DNA of 59,382 nt. It comes from Bacillota bacterium. Lineage in GTDB: Bacteria > Bacillota > Clostridia > Peptostreptococcales > Anaerovoracaceae. This document shows, piece after piece, positions 31,483 through 40,899 of the stretch. Location: assembly GCA_017472365.1 (NCBI GenBank), contig JAFUQN010000080.1, positions 1 to 59,382 on the forward strand, given 5' to 3'. The position numbers were made by a program, and so were the translations under genes. Under the pieces are notes generated by a model. It had not been told where the DNA came from, searched no databases, and saw only the letters and a program-made list of their open reading frames with translations. The stretch's first letter is position 1. Each line of letters opens with the position of its first letter.

Positions 31483-32559
31483 ATGAAAGAATTGATGCAT
31501 TATCTGAAGCATGCGGTGGAGCAGGAGGCATCCGACCTGTTTCTGATCGTCGGAAGCCCGGCTTGTCAGAAGTGTGACGGCCGCGTAGCACCGATTGACG
31601 ATGAACGATTGAGTGCTGAAGATACGAAAAATCTGATCACGGAGATTTACCGGAAAGCGGAACGCTCCATGGATGAGTATCTGACCACAGGTGACGATGA
31701 CTTTTCGTTCGCTGTTCCGGGACTGGCCAGATTTCGAGTCAATACCTACCGGCAGAGGGGAAGTATGTCTGCGGTGATCCGTGTCGTATCGTTTCAGATC
31801 CCCGATTGGAAAACGTATCACATTGCAGAGGAAGTCATGGATCTGGCAGACGTGGACGGCGGAATGGTGATCGTTACCGGCCGGGCAAACAGCGGAAAGT
31901 CCACGACCCAGGCCTGCATCATCGACCGGATCAACCACACCAGGGAGTGTCACATCATTACGCTGGAGGACCCCATTGAATATCTGCATCGAAACGGAAA
32001 GAGCCTGGTGAGCCAGCGCGAGATTGCCATCGATACCAGAGACTACGGATCGGCGCTGCGGGCCTGCATGAGACAGGCGCCGGATGTGATCCTTCTGGGA
32101 GAAATGCGCGATGCGGAGACTATTTCTGCGGCGATCACGGCGGCAGAGACGGGACATACCATCATCACGACGCTCCATACAGGAAGTGCGGTCCACACCA
32201 TCGACCGCATCATCGATTCGTTCCCCAGCCAGCAGCAGGGACAGATCCGTGTACAGCTGGCGTCCGTTTTACATACGGTGGTTGCACAGCAGCTGATTCC
32301 GGATGTCAACGGCAATCTGATCCCGGCCTATGAAATCATGCACATGAACAGCGCCATCCGGACGCTGATCCGCGATAATAAAAACCATCAGATCGACAAT
32401 GTGATCGCTTCGTCGGGAGCGGAAGGTATGGTTTCGATGGATCAGTATATTCTCCGCCTGTACCGCGAAGGAACGATCACGGAAGAGACGGCTCTGGAAT
32501 ACGCTGTTAATGAAGAGCAGATGAAGAGAAGTATGCGGAAATCGGGAGAAAGACAATGA
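31483..32559 (+). CDS. pilT: PilT/PilU-like secretion ATPase
   Basis: A cytoplasmic hexameric motor of 358 residues that would retract or drive a type IV filament. Walker A is GRANSGKST at 133-141, an unusual variant of GPTGSGKST. The Asp box (LEDPIEYLH), Walker B (PDVILLGEMRDAETI) and His box (TGHTIITTLHTG) follow. The C-terminal SAIRTLIRDNK corresponds to the AIRNLIRE motif needed for retraction. No PilB extension ATPase, prepilin peptidase or PilM-P gene is found in the window. The stop overlaps the next gene by four bases. Confidence 0.92.
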   Translation: MKELMHYLKHAVEQEASDLFLIVGSPACQKCDGRVAPIDDERLSAEDTKNLITEIYRKAERSMDEYLTTGDDDFSFAVPGLARFRVNTYRQRGSMSAVIRVVSFQIPDWKTYHIAEEVMDLADVDGGMVIVTGRANSGKSTTQACIIDRINHTRECHIITLEDPIEYLHRNGKSLVSQREIAIDTRDYGSALRACMRQAPDVILLGEMRDAETISAAITAAETGHTIITTLHTGSAVHTIDRIIDSFPSQQQGQIRVQLASVLHTVVAQQLIPDVNGNLIPAYEIMHMNSAIRTLIRDNKNHQIDNVIASSGAEGMVSMDQYILRLYREGTITEETALEYAVNEEQMKRSMRKSGERQ

Positions 32560-33869
32560 TATTAGGAATCGCATTTTTTGTTTTTATCGCTTCGATGATT
32601 GCGACCATTGTACTGGATATCAGTATGGTCTGGGCGCTTGTTGTAGGGCTTGTTGCCTTCCTGTTCGTAGGTACGACCCGCGGTTTTTCGGTAAAAGAAC
32701 AGATGGAGATGGGATTTGAATCGCTGAAAGAATCGAAAGGTGTGGTCCAGATCATGCTGATCATCGGCCTGATCACGGCAACCTGGCGCGTTTCGGGGAC
32801 CATCACTGTATTCGTATATTACGGGATCAAAATCATCACGCCGTCCATCTTTTTACTGGTGGCGTATCTCCTGGCCTGTCTTCTCAGCTATGCGTTGGGA
32901 ACGTCTTACGGTGTAGCCGGTACGGTGGGCGTGATTTTCATGGCGTTAGCGAGAAGCGGCGGCGTGGATCCGGTGATTGCCGCGGGGGTGATCCTGTCCG
33001 GCGTTTACTTTGGAGACCGCTGTGCGCCCACATCTTCCTGTGCAAATCTGGTGGCAGGGGTTACGGGGACAGATATTTTTACTAATGTAAAGATGATGAT
33101 GCGGACGGCAGGACTTCCCTTTGCAGTAACGCTGGCGGCTTACGGATTCTTATCCGTACAGAATCCCATCAGCCATGTGGATGAAACCCTGGTGGCAGCG
33201 TTTGAGGAACAGTTTTCCCTGTCCTATCTGGCCTTTATTCCGGCGGTCTTTATGCTGCTTCTTCCGTTCCTTAAGGTACGGGTAAAGCATGCGATGCTGG
33301 TCAGTATCGTCAGTGGAATTCTGGTGGCCTGGCTGGTGCAGGGAGTGGGGCTGGTGGATGTTCTCCACACATGTATCTTTGGATATCACGCAGAAGGAGA
33401 GGGGCTGGGAGCCATTCTTAACGGCGGCGGCCTCGTTTCAATGGTCGAGGTATCCATCATTTTAGCCATTTCCAGTCTGTATTCCGGGATCTTCAGCAAT
33501 ACGAATATGCTGGGAGAACTGCAGGATATGCTGGGAAGAGCCTGTACAAAGCTGGGAAAATTCAGCGTTATGACCATGATGAGCATCGCCATGGTTGCAA
33601 TTTTCTGTAACCAGACCATCGCAATCCTGATGTGCAACGACCTGATGAAGCGGCCGTATTACGACTGCGGCGCTTCCAAGGAAGAGCTGGCCATGGATAT
33701 GGCGAATTCCGTTGTTCTGATTTCGGGTCTGATCCCCTGGTGCATCGCCTGCAATGTTCCTTTGACCTTCATGGGAGCGGATCCGTCTTCCGTACCCTAC
33801 GCACTGTATTTGTACATCGTACCGTTGTGTTACTGGATCACGAAAAAGCATTGGTATCCGACGAGATAA
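32556..33869 (+). CDS. NhaC family Na+/H+ antiporter
   Basis: A membrane protein of 437 residues with about 11-12 helices. Family features are GTSYGVAGTVGVIFMALA, GVILSGVYFGDRCAPTSSCANLVAGVTGTD (the conserved motif of NhaC/MleN-type carriers) and a matching second half ending in IVPLCYWITKKHW. It exchanges sodium for protons, or possibly an organic acid for a cation as MleN does. Its ATG overlaps the pilT stop (ATGA), so it is translated as part of the filament operon, an unusual pairing. Confidence 0.92.
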   Translation: MILGIAFFVFIASMIATIVLDISMVWALVVGLVAFLFVGTTRGFSVKEQMEMGFESLKESKGVVQIMLIIGLITATWRVSGTITVFVYYGIKIITPSIFLLVAYLLACLLSYALGTSYGVAGTVGVIFMALARSGGVDPVIAAGVILSGVYFGDRCAPTSSCANLVAGVTGTDIFTNVKMMMRTAGLPFAVTLAAYGFLSVQNPISHVDETLVAAFEEQFSLSYLAFIPAVFMLLLPFLKVRVKHAMLVSIVSGILVAWLVQGVGLVDVLHTCIFGYHAEGEGLGAILNGGGLVSMVEVSIILAISSLYSGIFSNTNMLGELQDMLGRACTKLGKFSVMTMMSIAMVAIFCNQTIAILMCNDLMKRPYYDCGASKEELAMDMANSVVLISGLIPWCIACNVPLTFMGADPSSVPYALYLYIVPLCYWITKKHWYPTR

Positions 33870-33892
33870 TCATTCGACAAAAATCGACAATA

Positions 33893-33937
33893 AAAAACCG
33901 GAAACGATTTTGAGATCGTCTCCGGTTTTTATTTTTT
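33893..33937. terminator. Bidirectional terminator between the filament operon and gpmI
   Basis: Stem AAAAACCGGAAACGAT / ATCGTCTCCGGTTTTT with one mismatch, T run on the right and A run on the left. Confidence 0.9.
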
Positions 33938-33938
33938 G

Positions 33939-35471
33939 TTATTTGATCAGGCTGTGTCCCGTCATTTCTTCGGGAGCTTCCATGTCCATCAGATCCAGCA
34001 GGGTGGGTGCCAGATCCGCCAGAACACCGTCATCCGTCAGCTGAACGTTGCGTTCCAGGTCCATGACGAGAACGGGAACCGGGTTCAGGGAATGGGCGGT
34101 AACGATGCGGCCTTCTTCGTCTAACATGCAGTCCGCATTTCCGTGGTCAGCTGTGAGGATCAGACGACCGCCGTGGGCCTTCAGCGTCTCAACGATCTTA
34201 CCAACACAGGTGTCAACGGCTTCCACCGCCTTGACAGCAGCGGATAAAACGCCGGTGTGGCCGACCATATCGCAGTTTGCGAAATTTAGAATGATCGCAT
34301 CGTAAACTTCACTTTCGATCTGTTCCACAACGCGGTCGGTGACTTCGTAAGCGCTCATTTCCGGCTGTAAATCATAGGTGGCAACCTTCGGGGAAGGGAT
34401 CAGGATGCGGTCTTCGCCTTCGTTGGGAGCTTCCACGCCGCCGTTGAAGAAGAAAGTAACGTGAGCATATTTTTCCGTTTCAGCGATACGCAGCTGTTTC
34501 TTTCCGTTGGAAGCCAGGTACTGGCCCAGGGTATTGTCCAGAGACTGGGGCGGGAAAGCGACCTTTACATTGGGCATGGTGGCATCGTACTGTGTGAAGC
34601 AGATGTACATCAGATCATCTGCGACTTTCTTGCGTTCGAAGCCGGAAAAGTCCGGATCGACAAAGCATCTGGTGATTTCGCGGGCACGGTCAGGACGGAA
34701 GTTGAAGAAGACGAAGGCATCACCGTCGTTGACTGTTGCCACGGGAGCATCATTGCGCAGGATGACTGTGGGACGGACGAATTCGTCGTTTTCTTCACGC
34801 AGATACGCTTTTTCCACGGCTTCGGAAGCGGAGGTTGCGGTTTCACCTTCGCCGGAAGTCATAGCATCATAAGCCAGGACGACACGTTCCCAGCGGTTGT
34901 CGCGGTCCATACCGTAGTAGCGGCCGGCGATGGTGGCGATGGCACCGACGCCCTGTTCTTTCATGTGATTTTCCAGCTGTTCTACATAGGTAAGAGCACA
35001 GCGGGGAGGAACGTCACGGCCATCCAGCAGAGCGTGAACGTAAACTTCAGAAACGCCTTTTTGTTTTGCCATGTCGATCAGAGCAAACAGGTGAGTCAGA
35101 TGGCTGTGGACACCGCCGTCGGACAGGAGCCCGCACAGGTGCAGAGCACTGTCGTTCTGGAGAACGTGGTCCATGGCATCGGACAGGGCTTCGTTATCGA
35201 AGAAACGTCCTTCGTTGATCGCCTTGGTGATCTTGGTCAGTTCCTGATACACGACGCGGCCGGCGCCGATATTCAGGTGACCAACTTCGGAATTTCCCAT
35301 CTGGCCATCAGGAAGACCGACGGACAGACCGCTGGCTCCCAGCTGTGTATGGGGATATTCGCTGAATAAACGATCCAGACAGGGGGTGTTCGCCTGGGCG
35401 ATGGCATTTCCTTCGGAAGGAGCTGCCAGACCGTAACCGTCAAGGATCATCAACATTGTATTCTTTTTCAT
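33939..35471 (-). CDS. gpmI: 2,3-bisphosphoglycerate-independent phosphoglycerate mutase
   Basis: A glycolytic enzyme interconverting 3- and 2-phosphoglycerate; manganese-dependent, 510 residues. The metal ligand Asp11 (LMILDGYG) and phospho-serine Ser61 (MGNSEVGHLNIGAGR) are present, as are GGVHSHLTHLFAL, HALLDGRDVPP and the C-terminal TADHGNADCM metal site. Of two nearby ATGs the second is preferred because GAGGT lies seven bases upstream. It stands alone rather than in the usual gapA-pgk-tpiA operon. Confidence 0.96.
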   Translation of the reverse strand: MKKNTMLMILDGYGLAAPSEGNAIAQANTPCLDRLFSEYPHTQLGASGLSVGLPDGQMGNSEVGHLNIGAGRVVYQELTKITKAINEGRFFDNEALSDAMDHVLQNDSALHLCGLLSDGGVHSHLTHLFALIDMAKQKGVSEVYVHALLDGRDVPPRCALTYVEQLENHMKEQGVGAIATIAGRYYGMDRDNRWERVVLAYDAMTSGEGETATSASEAVEKAYLREENDEFVRPTVILRNDAPVATVNDGDAFVFFNFRPDRAREITRCFVDPDFSGFERKKVADDLMYICFTQYDATMPNVKVAFPPQSLDNTLGQYLASNGKKQLRIAETEKYAHVTFFFNGGVEAPNEGEDRILIPSPKVATYDLQPEMSAYEVTDRVVEQIESEVYDAIILNFANCDMVGHTGVLSAAVKAVEAVDTCVGKIVETLKAHGGRLILTADHGNADCMLDEEGRIVTAHSLNPVPVLVMDLERNVQLTDDGVLADLAPTLLDLMDMEAPEEMTGHSLIK

Positions 35472-35637
35472 AATCATACCTCGTAAACTGCTTCACCGGT
35501 CACAGAAGAACCGGAGAAGATGTGGTGAAACATCGTTGAAGCGGCAACGTCGCCGGAGGCGATTGCCGTACATTTTATTATATACCACATTTGCATATGA
35601 AAAAAGCCTTGACCTCCAAAAAAGTTGAAGGGATTTA

Positions 35638-35646
35638 TGATATAAT
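35638..35646 (+). promoter_or_regulatory. Extended -10 promoter of addA
   Basis: TGA-TATAAT lies 34 bases before the addA start. No -35 at normal distance is seen; TTGACC at 35609 is 26 bases away. A divergent TATAAT (minus strand, 35577-35582) with a poor -35 may serve gpmI. Confidence 0.6.
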
Positions 35647-35680
35647 ACAAATATCTATTTTGAACTGGGGAGGAACGGCA

Positions 35681-38600
35681 ATGCAGTGGAGTCCAAAACA
35701 ATATGAGGCCATATCGGAACGGGGAAAGAACCTGTTGGTTTCTGCTGCTGCAGGATCCGGAAAAACGGCGGTTCTGGTGGAACGAATCAAGGGACTTCTT
35801 CTCAACGACGGAATCCAGCTGACGGAAATGCTGATCGTCACATTCAGCAACGCTGCAGCTTCGGAAATGCGTGAAAAGATCGCAGCGGCATTACAGACAG
35901 AGATGGAAAAAGAGGACTGCAGCGACGAAAAACGCAGATTTCTACGCGGCCAGCTGAATTCCATGCACAAAGCAAATATCAGCACCTTCCATGCCTTTGC
36001 CATGGAAGTGATCCGGCGCTATTTTTATTTGATCGGTGCAGAACCCAGCTTCCGTATCTGTGATGAAGGGCAGAAGTCGATTTTACAGGATCAGGCCATG
36101 GAGCAGCTGTTCCAGCAGGAATTTAAAGAGAAACGGCCTGAATTTCTGCGATTTTTGGATTGGTACGCCACCGGAAAGAGCGAACAGGATGTTAAGGACA
36201 TGATTTATTATGTCCATAATTTTATACAGAGTATGCCCCGGCCTTTTGAATGGTTGAAACAAGCAGTAAAGGATTTAAACGCCGGTGAAGAACAGTTCTG
36301 CGGATCCGCGGCCTGGAAGTACCGGGAAGAGCAGAGAATGCAGGAATTGGAGCTGGCCCGGGCATATTTCCGGAGAGTGTATGACCGCGTGGAAGAAGAA
36401 GGACTTGAAACTCTGCTTCCGAAGGCGAAAAGTGACCTGGATGCGGTGGAGCAGAGTGAAGGACCGGTGAAATTCGCGGTGTTTACTGCGGGAAAGGCCG
36501 ATAAAGAAGCGTATGCGCTGGTGAAGGATGAGATCACTGCTTTGCGCGACCGGGGAAAGGAACTGTGGAACCAGGTACAGAAGCAGTATGGAACGGGGAG
36601 TCTGGAAGACCAGATCCGCGCCATGAATGATACGGCCTGGGCGGCAGAGGAACTGTACGGACTTACAAAGAAGTTTGATGCGTTTTACAGAGAAAAGAAA
36701 GAGGAAAAGGGACTTTTGGATTTCAGTGACATAGAACATTATGCACTGGAGATCCTGAAGAATCCGGAAGCTGCAAAGGAATACCGGGCCCAGTTCCGCT
36801 GTATTTTCATCGATGAATATCAGGATAGTAACGTGATCCAGGAAGAACTGATCAGCTGTATCGCCCGCCAGGATAATGTGTTCATGGTAGGGGATGTGAA
36901 GCAGAGCATTTACAAGTTCCGTCTGGCCGAACCGGAGATCTTTCTGAACAAATACGAGGACTACCGGACGGGGAAAGTGAAGGACAGTAAGAAGATTGAC
37001 CTGAATCTGAATTTCCGTTGCAAGGGGAGCATCATTGACACCACAAATCAGATTTTTGAAGCGGTCATGACGAAGCAGAGTACGGGGATCACCTACGATG
37101 AGGATGCGGCCCTTCACAAGGGCCTTGAGTACGAAGGAGAACTGGATTATCCTTCGCTTCTGCATATTGTGGATGTCAAGAGCGGTGCGGAGGATGCTGA
37201 CCCGCAGATCGCGGAACTGGCTACCGCAGAGGTGGAGGCACTTCAGGCGGCCCGGCTGGTGAAAGAATCCCTGGGTAAGCCAGTCTATGACTGTAAACGA
37301 CAGGTGATCCGGCCGCTGCGAAAGAGGGATGTAGTGATTCTGTTGCGCGGGGTAAAGTCCTATGGGGACCTGTATGCTAAGGCGCTGATGGAACAGGGCA
37401 TCGAAAGCTTCATGGATAACAGTGACGGATATTTCGGTACACTGGAAATCCGGATCTTTTTGAACCTGCTGCGGATCGTGGACAATAAGCGCCAGGATGT
37501 AGCACTGCTTTCCGTGCTTCGTTCGCCGGTATTCCGGTTTACGATCAGTGAACTGGCAGAGATCCGTGCAAATCACAAAGAGGGATCGTATTTCGACGCG
37601 CTGGAAGCAGCGGCGGCTCACGGTGAAGCAGTGGAGGAAGCGTCCGGAAGAGATCCTCTGGCGCAAAAATGCGCGGCTTGTTTGAAACGGCTGGCGCTGT
37701 GGAGAGAGAAAGCATCGTTTATGCCGTTGGCAGATTTTTTACAGCTTCTGATTTCAGAAACGGGCTATGGAAGCTACATCGGAGCCATTGCCGGGGGGAC
37801 GCAGAGGCTTGCCAATGTGAACGCCATGGTGGACAAAGCCATTCAATATGAAGCGTCTTCCGGAAAGGGATTGTTCGGATTCATCCGTTACATCGAAGCA
37901 CTGCAGAAGGGGAAAGTCAAGACCGGTCAGGTGAAGATGATCGGTGAAAATGACGATGTGGTCCGAATCATGACCATTCACAAGAGCAAGGGATTGGAAT
38001 TTCCCTTTGTCCTGATCGGTGGTCTCGGCCGCGCCTTTAATAAGAGAAAAGAAACGGCCAAAGTGGCCTGTCATAAAGATTTGGGTCTCGGCCTGCGGCG
38101 GGTGATTCCGGAACATCACGCGTATCAGAAGACCATGATCAAGCAGCTGATCGATCAGAAGCTGGTTCAGGACGATATGGCGGAAGAAATCCGTATTCTG
38201 TATGTTGGATTTACAAGAGCGCAGGATCGTCTGATGCTTTTGGCCAGCGTGAAAAATGCGGATCGTTTCAGGGAACAGAAGACGCTGCGACTTCCCGAGG
38301 ACAGCCTGGGAGCGGGATGTTATCTGGATATGATTTTCCCATGGACGGGTGGAACGTCCATGGAGATCCGCTATTCGGACCGTTCGCTGCTTTCTGCACA
38401 GAAGAAAGAAGAAGATCTTCGCAGAGATGATGTTCTGGAAGGCGTTATGACGGGATGGAAGGATGAAGCGTGTGATCCGGAGTTGATGCGGGAAATCAGC
38501 CGGCGTTTGGAATACCGGTATGAGGACAGCGGACGAAACCAACTGAAGACGAAGTACACGGTATCGGAGCTGGCGGCGGAATCCGAAAAGGAAGAGGACT

Positions 38601-39187
38601 GGAGAGAAGCCTTCCACCAGCGGCCTGCGTTTATGGAAGTGAAGGATCTGACTGCGGCTGACCGCGGAACCATCTATCACCGCGTTATGGAATGTCTCCC
38701 CTTTGACCGGAAATGGACGGCAGCGGAAATCCGGGACTTCATTGGCGATATGGTCAAGCGGGAATTGATTTCTGCAGAGGAAGCCAAATTGATCCTCCCT
38801 GGAAAAATCAGTGCCTTTTTCCGTTCTCCTTTAGGAAAACGGCTGGTGGCTTCGACGAAAAAGCAGAAGGAAATTTCGTTCAACCTGAAAAAAGAACGGG
38901 ACGGACATTCGATTACCGTCCAGGGTACGATTGACTGTTATTTTTCTGAAAAAGATGGTATAGTTTTAGTAGACTATAAATCCAATTTCATGGATAATAG
39001 AAGGGAAGAGGAAGAAATCCAGCGGCTGGTCCGCCGGTATCGTCCTCAGCTTCTGATGTATCAGGAAGCGTTGGAGGCCATTTCAGGTCAGAGGGTCAAG
39101 CAGATGTACTTATATCTGTTCTCTGCGGGGAAAGCCGTGGAGATCCTCCCACAGACAGAAAGGAACGACAAAAATGAAGAAAAATAA
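35681..39187 (+). CDS. addA: AddA helicase-nuclease subunit
   Basis: The helicase and nuclease subunit of the AddAB (RecBCD-like) double-strand break processing enzyme. The 1168 residues include Walker A SAAAGSGKT at 21-29, the TFSNAAASEMREKI and NISTFHAFAMEV motifs of UvrD-like helicases, IDEYQDSN, GDVKQSIYKFR, TIHKSKGLEFP and YVGFTRAQDRL, and a C-terminal RecB-type nuclease with Asp1085 and D1098-Y-K1100 (VDYKSN). The start MQWSPKQYEAI follows GGGGAGG. AddB is normally encoded next to AddA but is not in this window. The stop overlaps the pyrophosphatase gene by 14 bases. Confidence 0.96.
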   Translation: MQWSPKQYEAISERGKNLLVSAAAGSGKTAVLVERIKGLLLNDGIQLTEMLIVTFSNAAASEMREKIAAALQTEMEKEDCSDEKRRFLRGQLNSMHKANISTFHAFAMEVIRRYFYLIGAEPSFRICDEGQKSILQDQAMEQLFQQEFKEKRPEFLRFLDWYATGKSEQDVKDMIYYVHNFIQSMPRPFEWLKQAVKDLNAGEEQFCGSAAWKYREEQRMQELELARAYFRRVYDRVEEEGLETLLPKAKSDLDAVEQSEGPVKFAVFTAGKADKEAYALVKDEITALRDRGKELWNQVQKQYGTGSLEDQIRAMNDTAWAAEELYGLTKKFDAFYREKKEEKGLLDFSDIEHYALEILKNPEAAKEYRAQFRCIFIDEYQDSNVIQEELISCIARQDNVFMVGDVKQSIYKFRLAEPEIFLNKYEDYRTGKVKDSKKIDLNLNFRCKGSIIDTTNQIFEAVMTKQSTGITYDEDAALHKGLEYEGELDYPSLLHIVDVKSGAEDADPQIAELATAEVEALQAARLVKESLGKPVYDCKRQVIRPLRKRDVVILLRGVKSYGDLYAKALMEQGIESFMDNSDGYFGTLEIRIFLNLLRIVDNKRQDVALLSVLRSPVFRFTISELAEIRANHKEGSYFDALEAAAAHGEAVEEASGRDPLAQKCAACLKRLALWREKASFMPLADFLQLLISETGYGSYIGAIAGGTQRLANVNAMVDKAIQYEASSGKGLFGFIRYIEALQKGKVKTGQVKMIGENDDVVRIMTIHKSKGLEFPFVLIGGLGRAFNKRKETAKVACHKDLGLGLRRVIPEHHAYQKTMIKQLIDQKLVQDDMAEEIRILYVGFTRAQDRLMLLASVKNADRFREQKTLRLPEDSLGAGCYLDMIFPWTGGTSMEIRYSDRSLLSAQKKEEDLRRDDVLEGVMTGWKDEACDPELMREISRRLEYRYEDSGRNQLKTKYTVSELAAESEKEEDWREAFHQRPAFMEVKDLTAADRGTIYHRVMECLPFDRKWTAAEIRDFIGDMVKRELISAEEAKLILPGKISAFFRSPLGKRLVASTKKQKEISFNLKKERDGHSITVQGTIDCYFSEKDGIVLVDYKSNFMDNRREEEEIQRLVRRYRPQLLMYQEALEAISGQRVKQMYLYLFSAGKAVEILPQTERNDKNEEK

Positions 39188-40820
39188 GATCACGGTCATC
39201 GGTCATAAAAATCCGGATACGGACTCCATCTGCTCGGCCATCGCCTATGCGGAGCTGAAAAACAAGATCGATCCGGAGAATAAATATATCGCCAGAAGAG
39301 CGGGACAGCTGAACAACGAAACCCAGTTTGTCCTGCAGAGATTTGGTGTAAAGGTTCCGGAATATGTGTCGGACATCGGAACGCAGGTATCGGACATCAA
39401 GATCCGAAATGTTGCCGGCGTCAGTAAAATGCTGTCGCTGAAAAATGCCTGGGAAAAGATGAAGGATGCCAATGCGGTGACGCTGCCCGTTACCGACGGA
39501 AAGAATCTGGAAGGGCTGATCACCATCAAAGATATCGTAACGTCCTACATGGATGTATTCGACAGTCAGATCCTGGCCCGTGCAAAGACGCCGTACCAAA
39601 ACCTTCTCGAAACGCTGGAAGGTTCCATGGTCGTCGGTGATCCGGACGGTGTGATTTCGGAAGGCGAGATCATCATTGCGGCCGGAAGCCCCGATATCAT
39701 CGAAGAATACATCCATCCCCATGATATTGTCATCGTCAGTGACCGTTTTGAAGCGCAGCTGTGCGCCATCGAAATGGGGGCGGACTGCATTATTATCTGT
39801 AACGGCTCTCCCGTGACCAAGACCATTCAGAAGCTGGCCAGTGAACGGAACTGTACTATCATTTCTACGAAGCACAGTACATATTCTGCAGCGCGTCTGA
39901 TCAACCAGAGTGCTCCGGTGGGACATTTCATGCGCCGGGAAGGACTGGTTACCTTCCGCGAAGATGATTTTACAGAAGATGTTAAGAAGGTCATGACGGA
40001 AAAGCGCCACCGCGACTTCCCTGTTTTGGACCGTCACGGACATTATGTGGGCATGATCTCCAGACGTTTCCTGCTGAACATGCGGAAAAAACCGGTGATC
40101 ATGGTGGACCACAACGAAATGACCCAGGCCGTGGACGGAATTGCCAATGCGGAAATTCTGGAAATCATTGACCATCACCGTATCGCCAGTATCGAAACCA
40201 TGGCTCCTGTATTTTTCCGAAATCAGCCCGTGGGGTGTACGGCGACGATCATCTATCAGATGTATCTGGAAAATGATGTGGAACTTACACCGTCCATCGC
40301 CGGACTTCTCTGTGCGGCCATTCTGTCTGACACGCTGATGTTCCGTTCGCCCACCTGCACGGCTGTCGATAAAATGGCAGCGAACGCTCTGGCGCAGATT
40401 GCCGGGATCGTTCCGGAGGAATTTGCCGGTGAAATGTTCCGCGAGGGCAGCGATTTCCACGACAAATCCGAAGAAGACCTGTTCTATCAGGACTTTAAGA
40501 CGTTCGTGATCAAGGATGTGCATTTCGGCGCAGGCCAGGTGAATTCCATGGATGCCGGAGAACTTCAGGCTCTGAAGGAACGCATGGTTCCGTACATTCA
40601 GGGAGCCAGCAAGGAACGCGGACTAGATATGATCTGCTTCATGATGACCAATATCCTGGAAGAAAAGACCGATCTGCTGTTTGAAGGGGCCAAGGCAAAG
40701 AAAATTCTGAGCAAGGCGTTCCCGGACGGCGAATTCGGTGACGGAAGCGTCATTCTCCATGGTATCGTATCGAGAAAGAAACAGCTGATTCCGTCGGTCA
40801 TGGCGGCGCTGGAAGAATAA
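39174..40820 (+). CDS. ppaC: CBS-domain family II manganese-dependent inorganic pyrophosphatase
   Basis: Hydrolyses pyrophosphate, driving biosynthesis forward. The DHH-type catalytic part has GHKNPDTDSI at 9-18, the DHH motif in IIDHHRIAS near residue 330, and a C-terminal DHHA2 domain with a SRKKQ motif. Inserted between the first and second catalytic segments (about 65-300) are two CBS domains and a DRTGG domain, which bind AMP, ADP or diadenosine polyphosphates in studied clostridial members and tune activity. The 548-residue length fits that regulated subtype. It starts inside addA and is probably translationally coupled to it, though the functions are unrelated. Confidence 0.94.
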   Translation: MKKNKITVIGHKNPDTDSICSAIAYAELKNKIDPENKYIARRAGQLNNETQFVLQRFGVKVPEYVSDIGTQVSDIKIRNVAGVSKMLSLKNAWEKMKDANAVTLPVTDGKNLEGLITIKDIVTSYMDVFDSQILARAKTPYQNLLETLEGSMVVGDPDGVISEGEIIIAAGSPDIIEEYIHPHDIVIVSDRFEAQLCAIEMGADCIIICNGSPVTKTIQKLASERNCTIISTKHSTYSAARLINQSAPVGHFMRREGLVTFREDDFTEDVKKVMTEKRHRDFPVLDRHGHYVGMISRRFLLNMRKKPVIMVDHNEMTQAVDGIANAEILEIIDHHRIASIETMAPVFFRNQPVGCTATIIYQMYLENDVELTPSIAGLLCAAILSDTLMFRSPTCTAVDKMAANALAQIAGIVPEEFAGEMFREGSDFHDKSEEDLFYQDFKTFVIKDVHFGAGQVNSMDAGELQALKERMVPYIQGASKERGLDMICFMMTNILEEKTDLLFEGAKAKKILSKAFPDGEFGDGSVILHGIVSRKKQLIPSVMAALEE

Positions 40821-40831
40821 TATCAAATAAA

Positions 40832-40885
40832 AAGAGCTGTCGCTCCTTTGGCCTGTGGCCGGAGAAGACAGCTCTGTTTTTTTGG
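40832..40885. terminator. Terminator between the pyrophosphatase and trkH genes
   Basis: An extended hairpin with an outer stem AGAGCTGTC / GACAGCTCT (40833-40841, 40867-40875), inner pairs CTCC/GGAG and GGCC/GGCC, a T8 run to the right and an A run to the left. It can end both converging units. Confidence 0.85.
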
Positions 40886-40899
40886 TGATGATTCGATAA

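Noticed and set aside
36275..37666. A 463-codon minus-strand frame inside addA
   Set aside because: A shadow of the helicase gene; UvrD-like motifs lie on the plus strand throughout.
39096..40523. A 475-codon minus-strand frame opposite the pyrophosphatase
   Set aside because: A shadow of a gene with intact DHH, CBS and DRTGG motifs.
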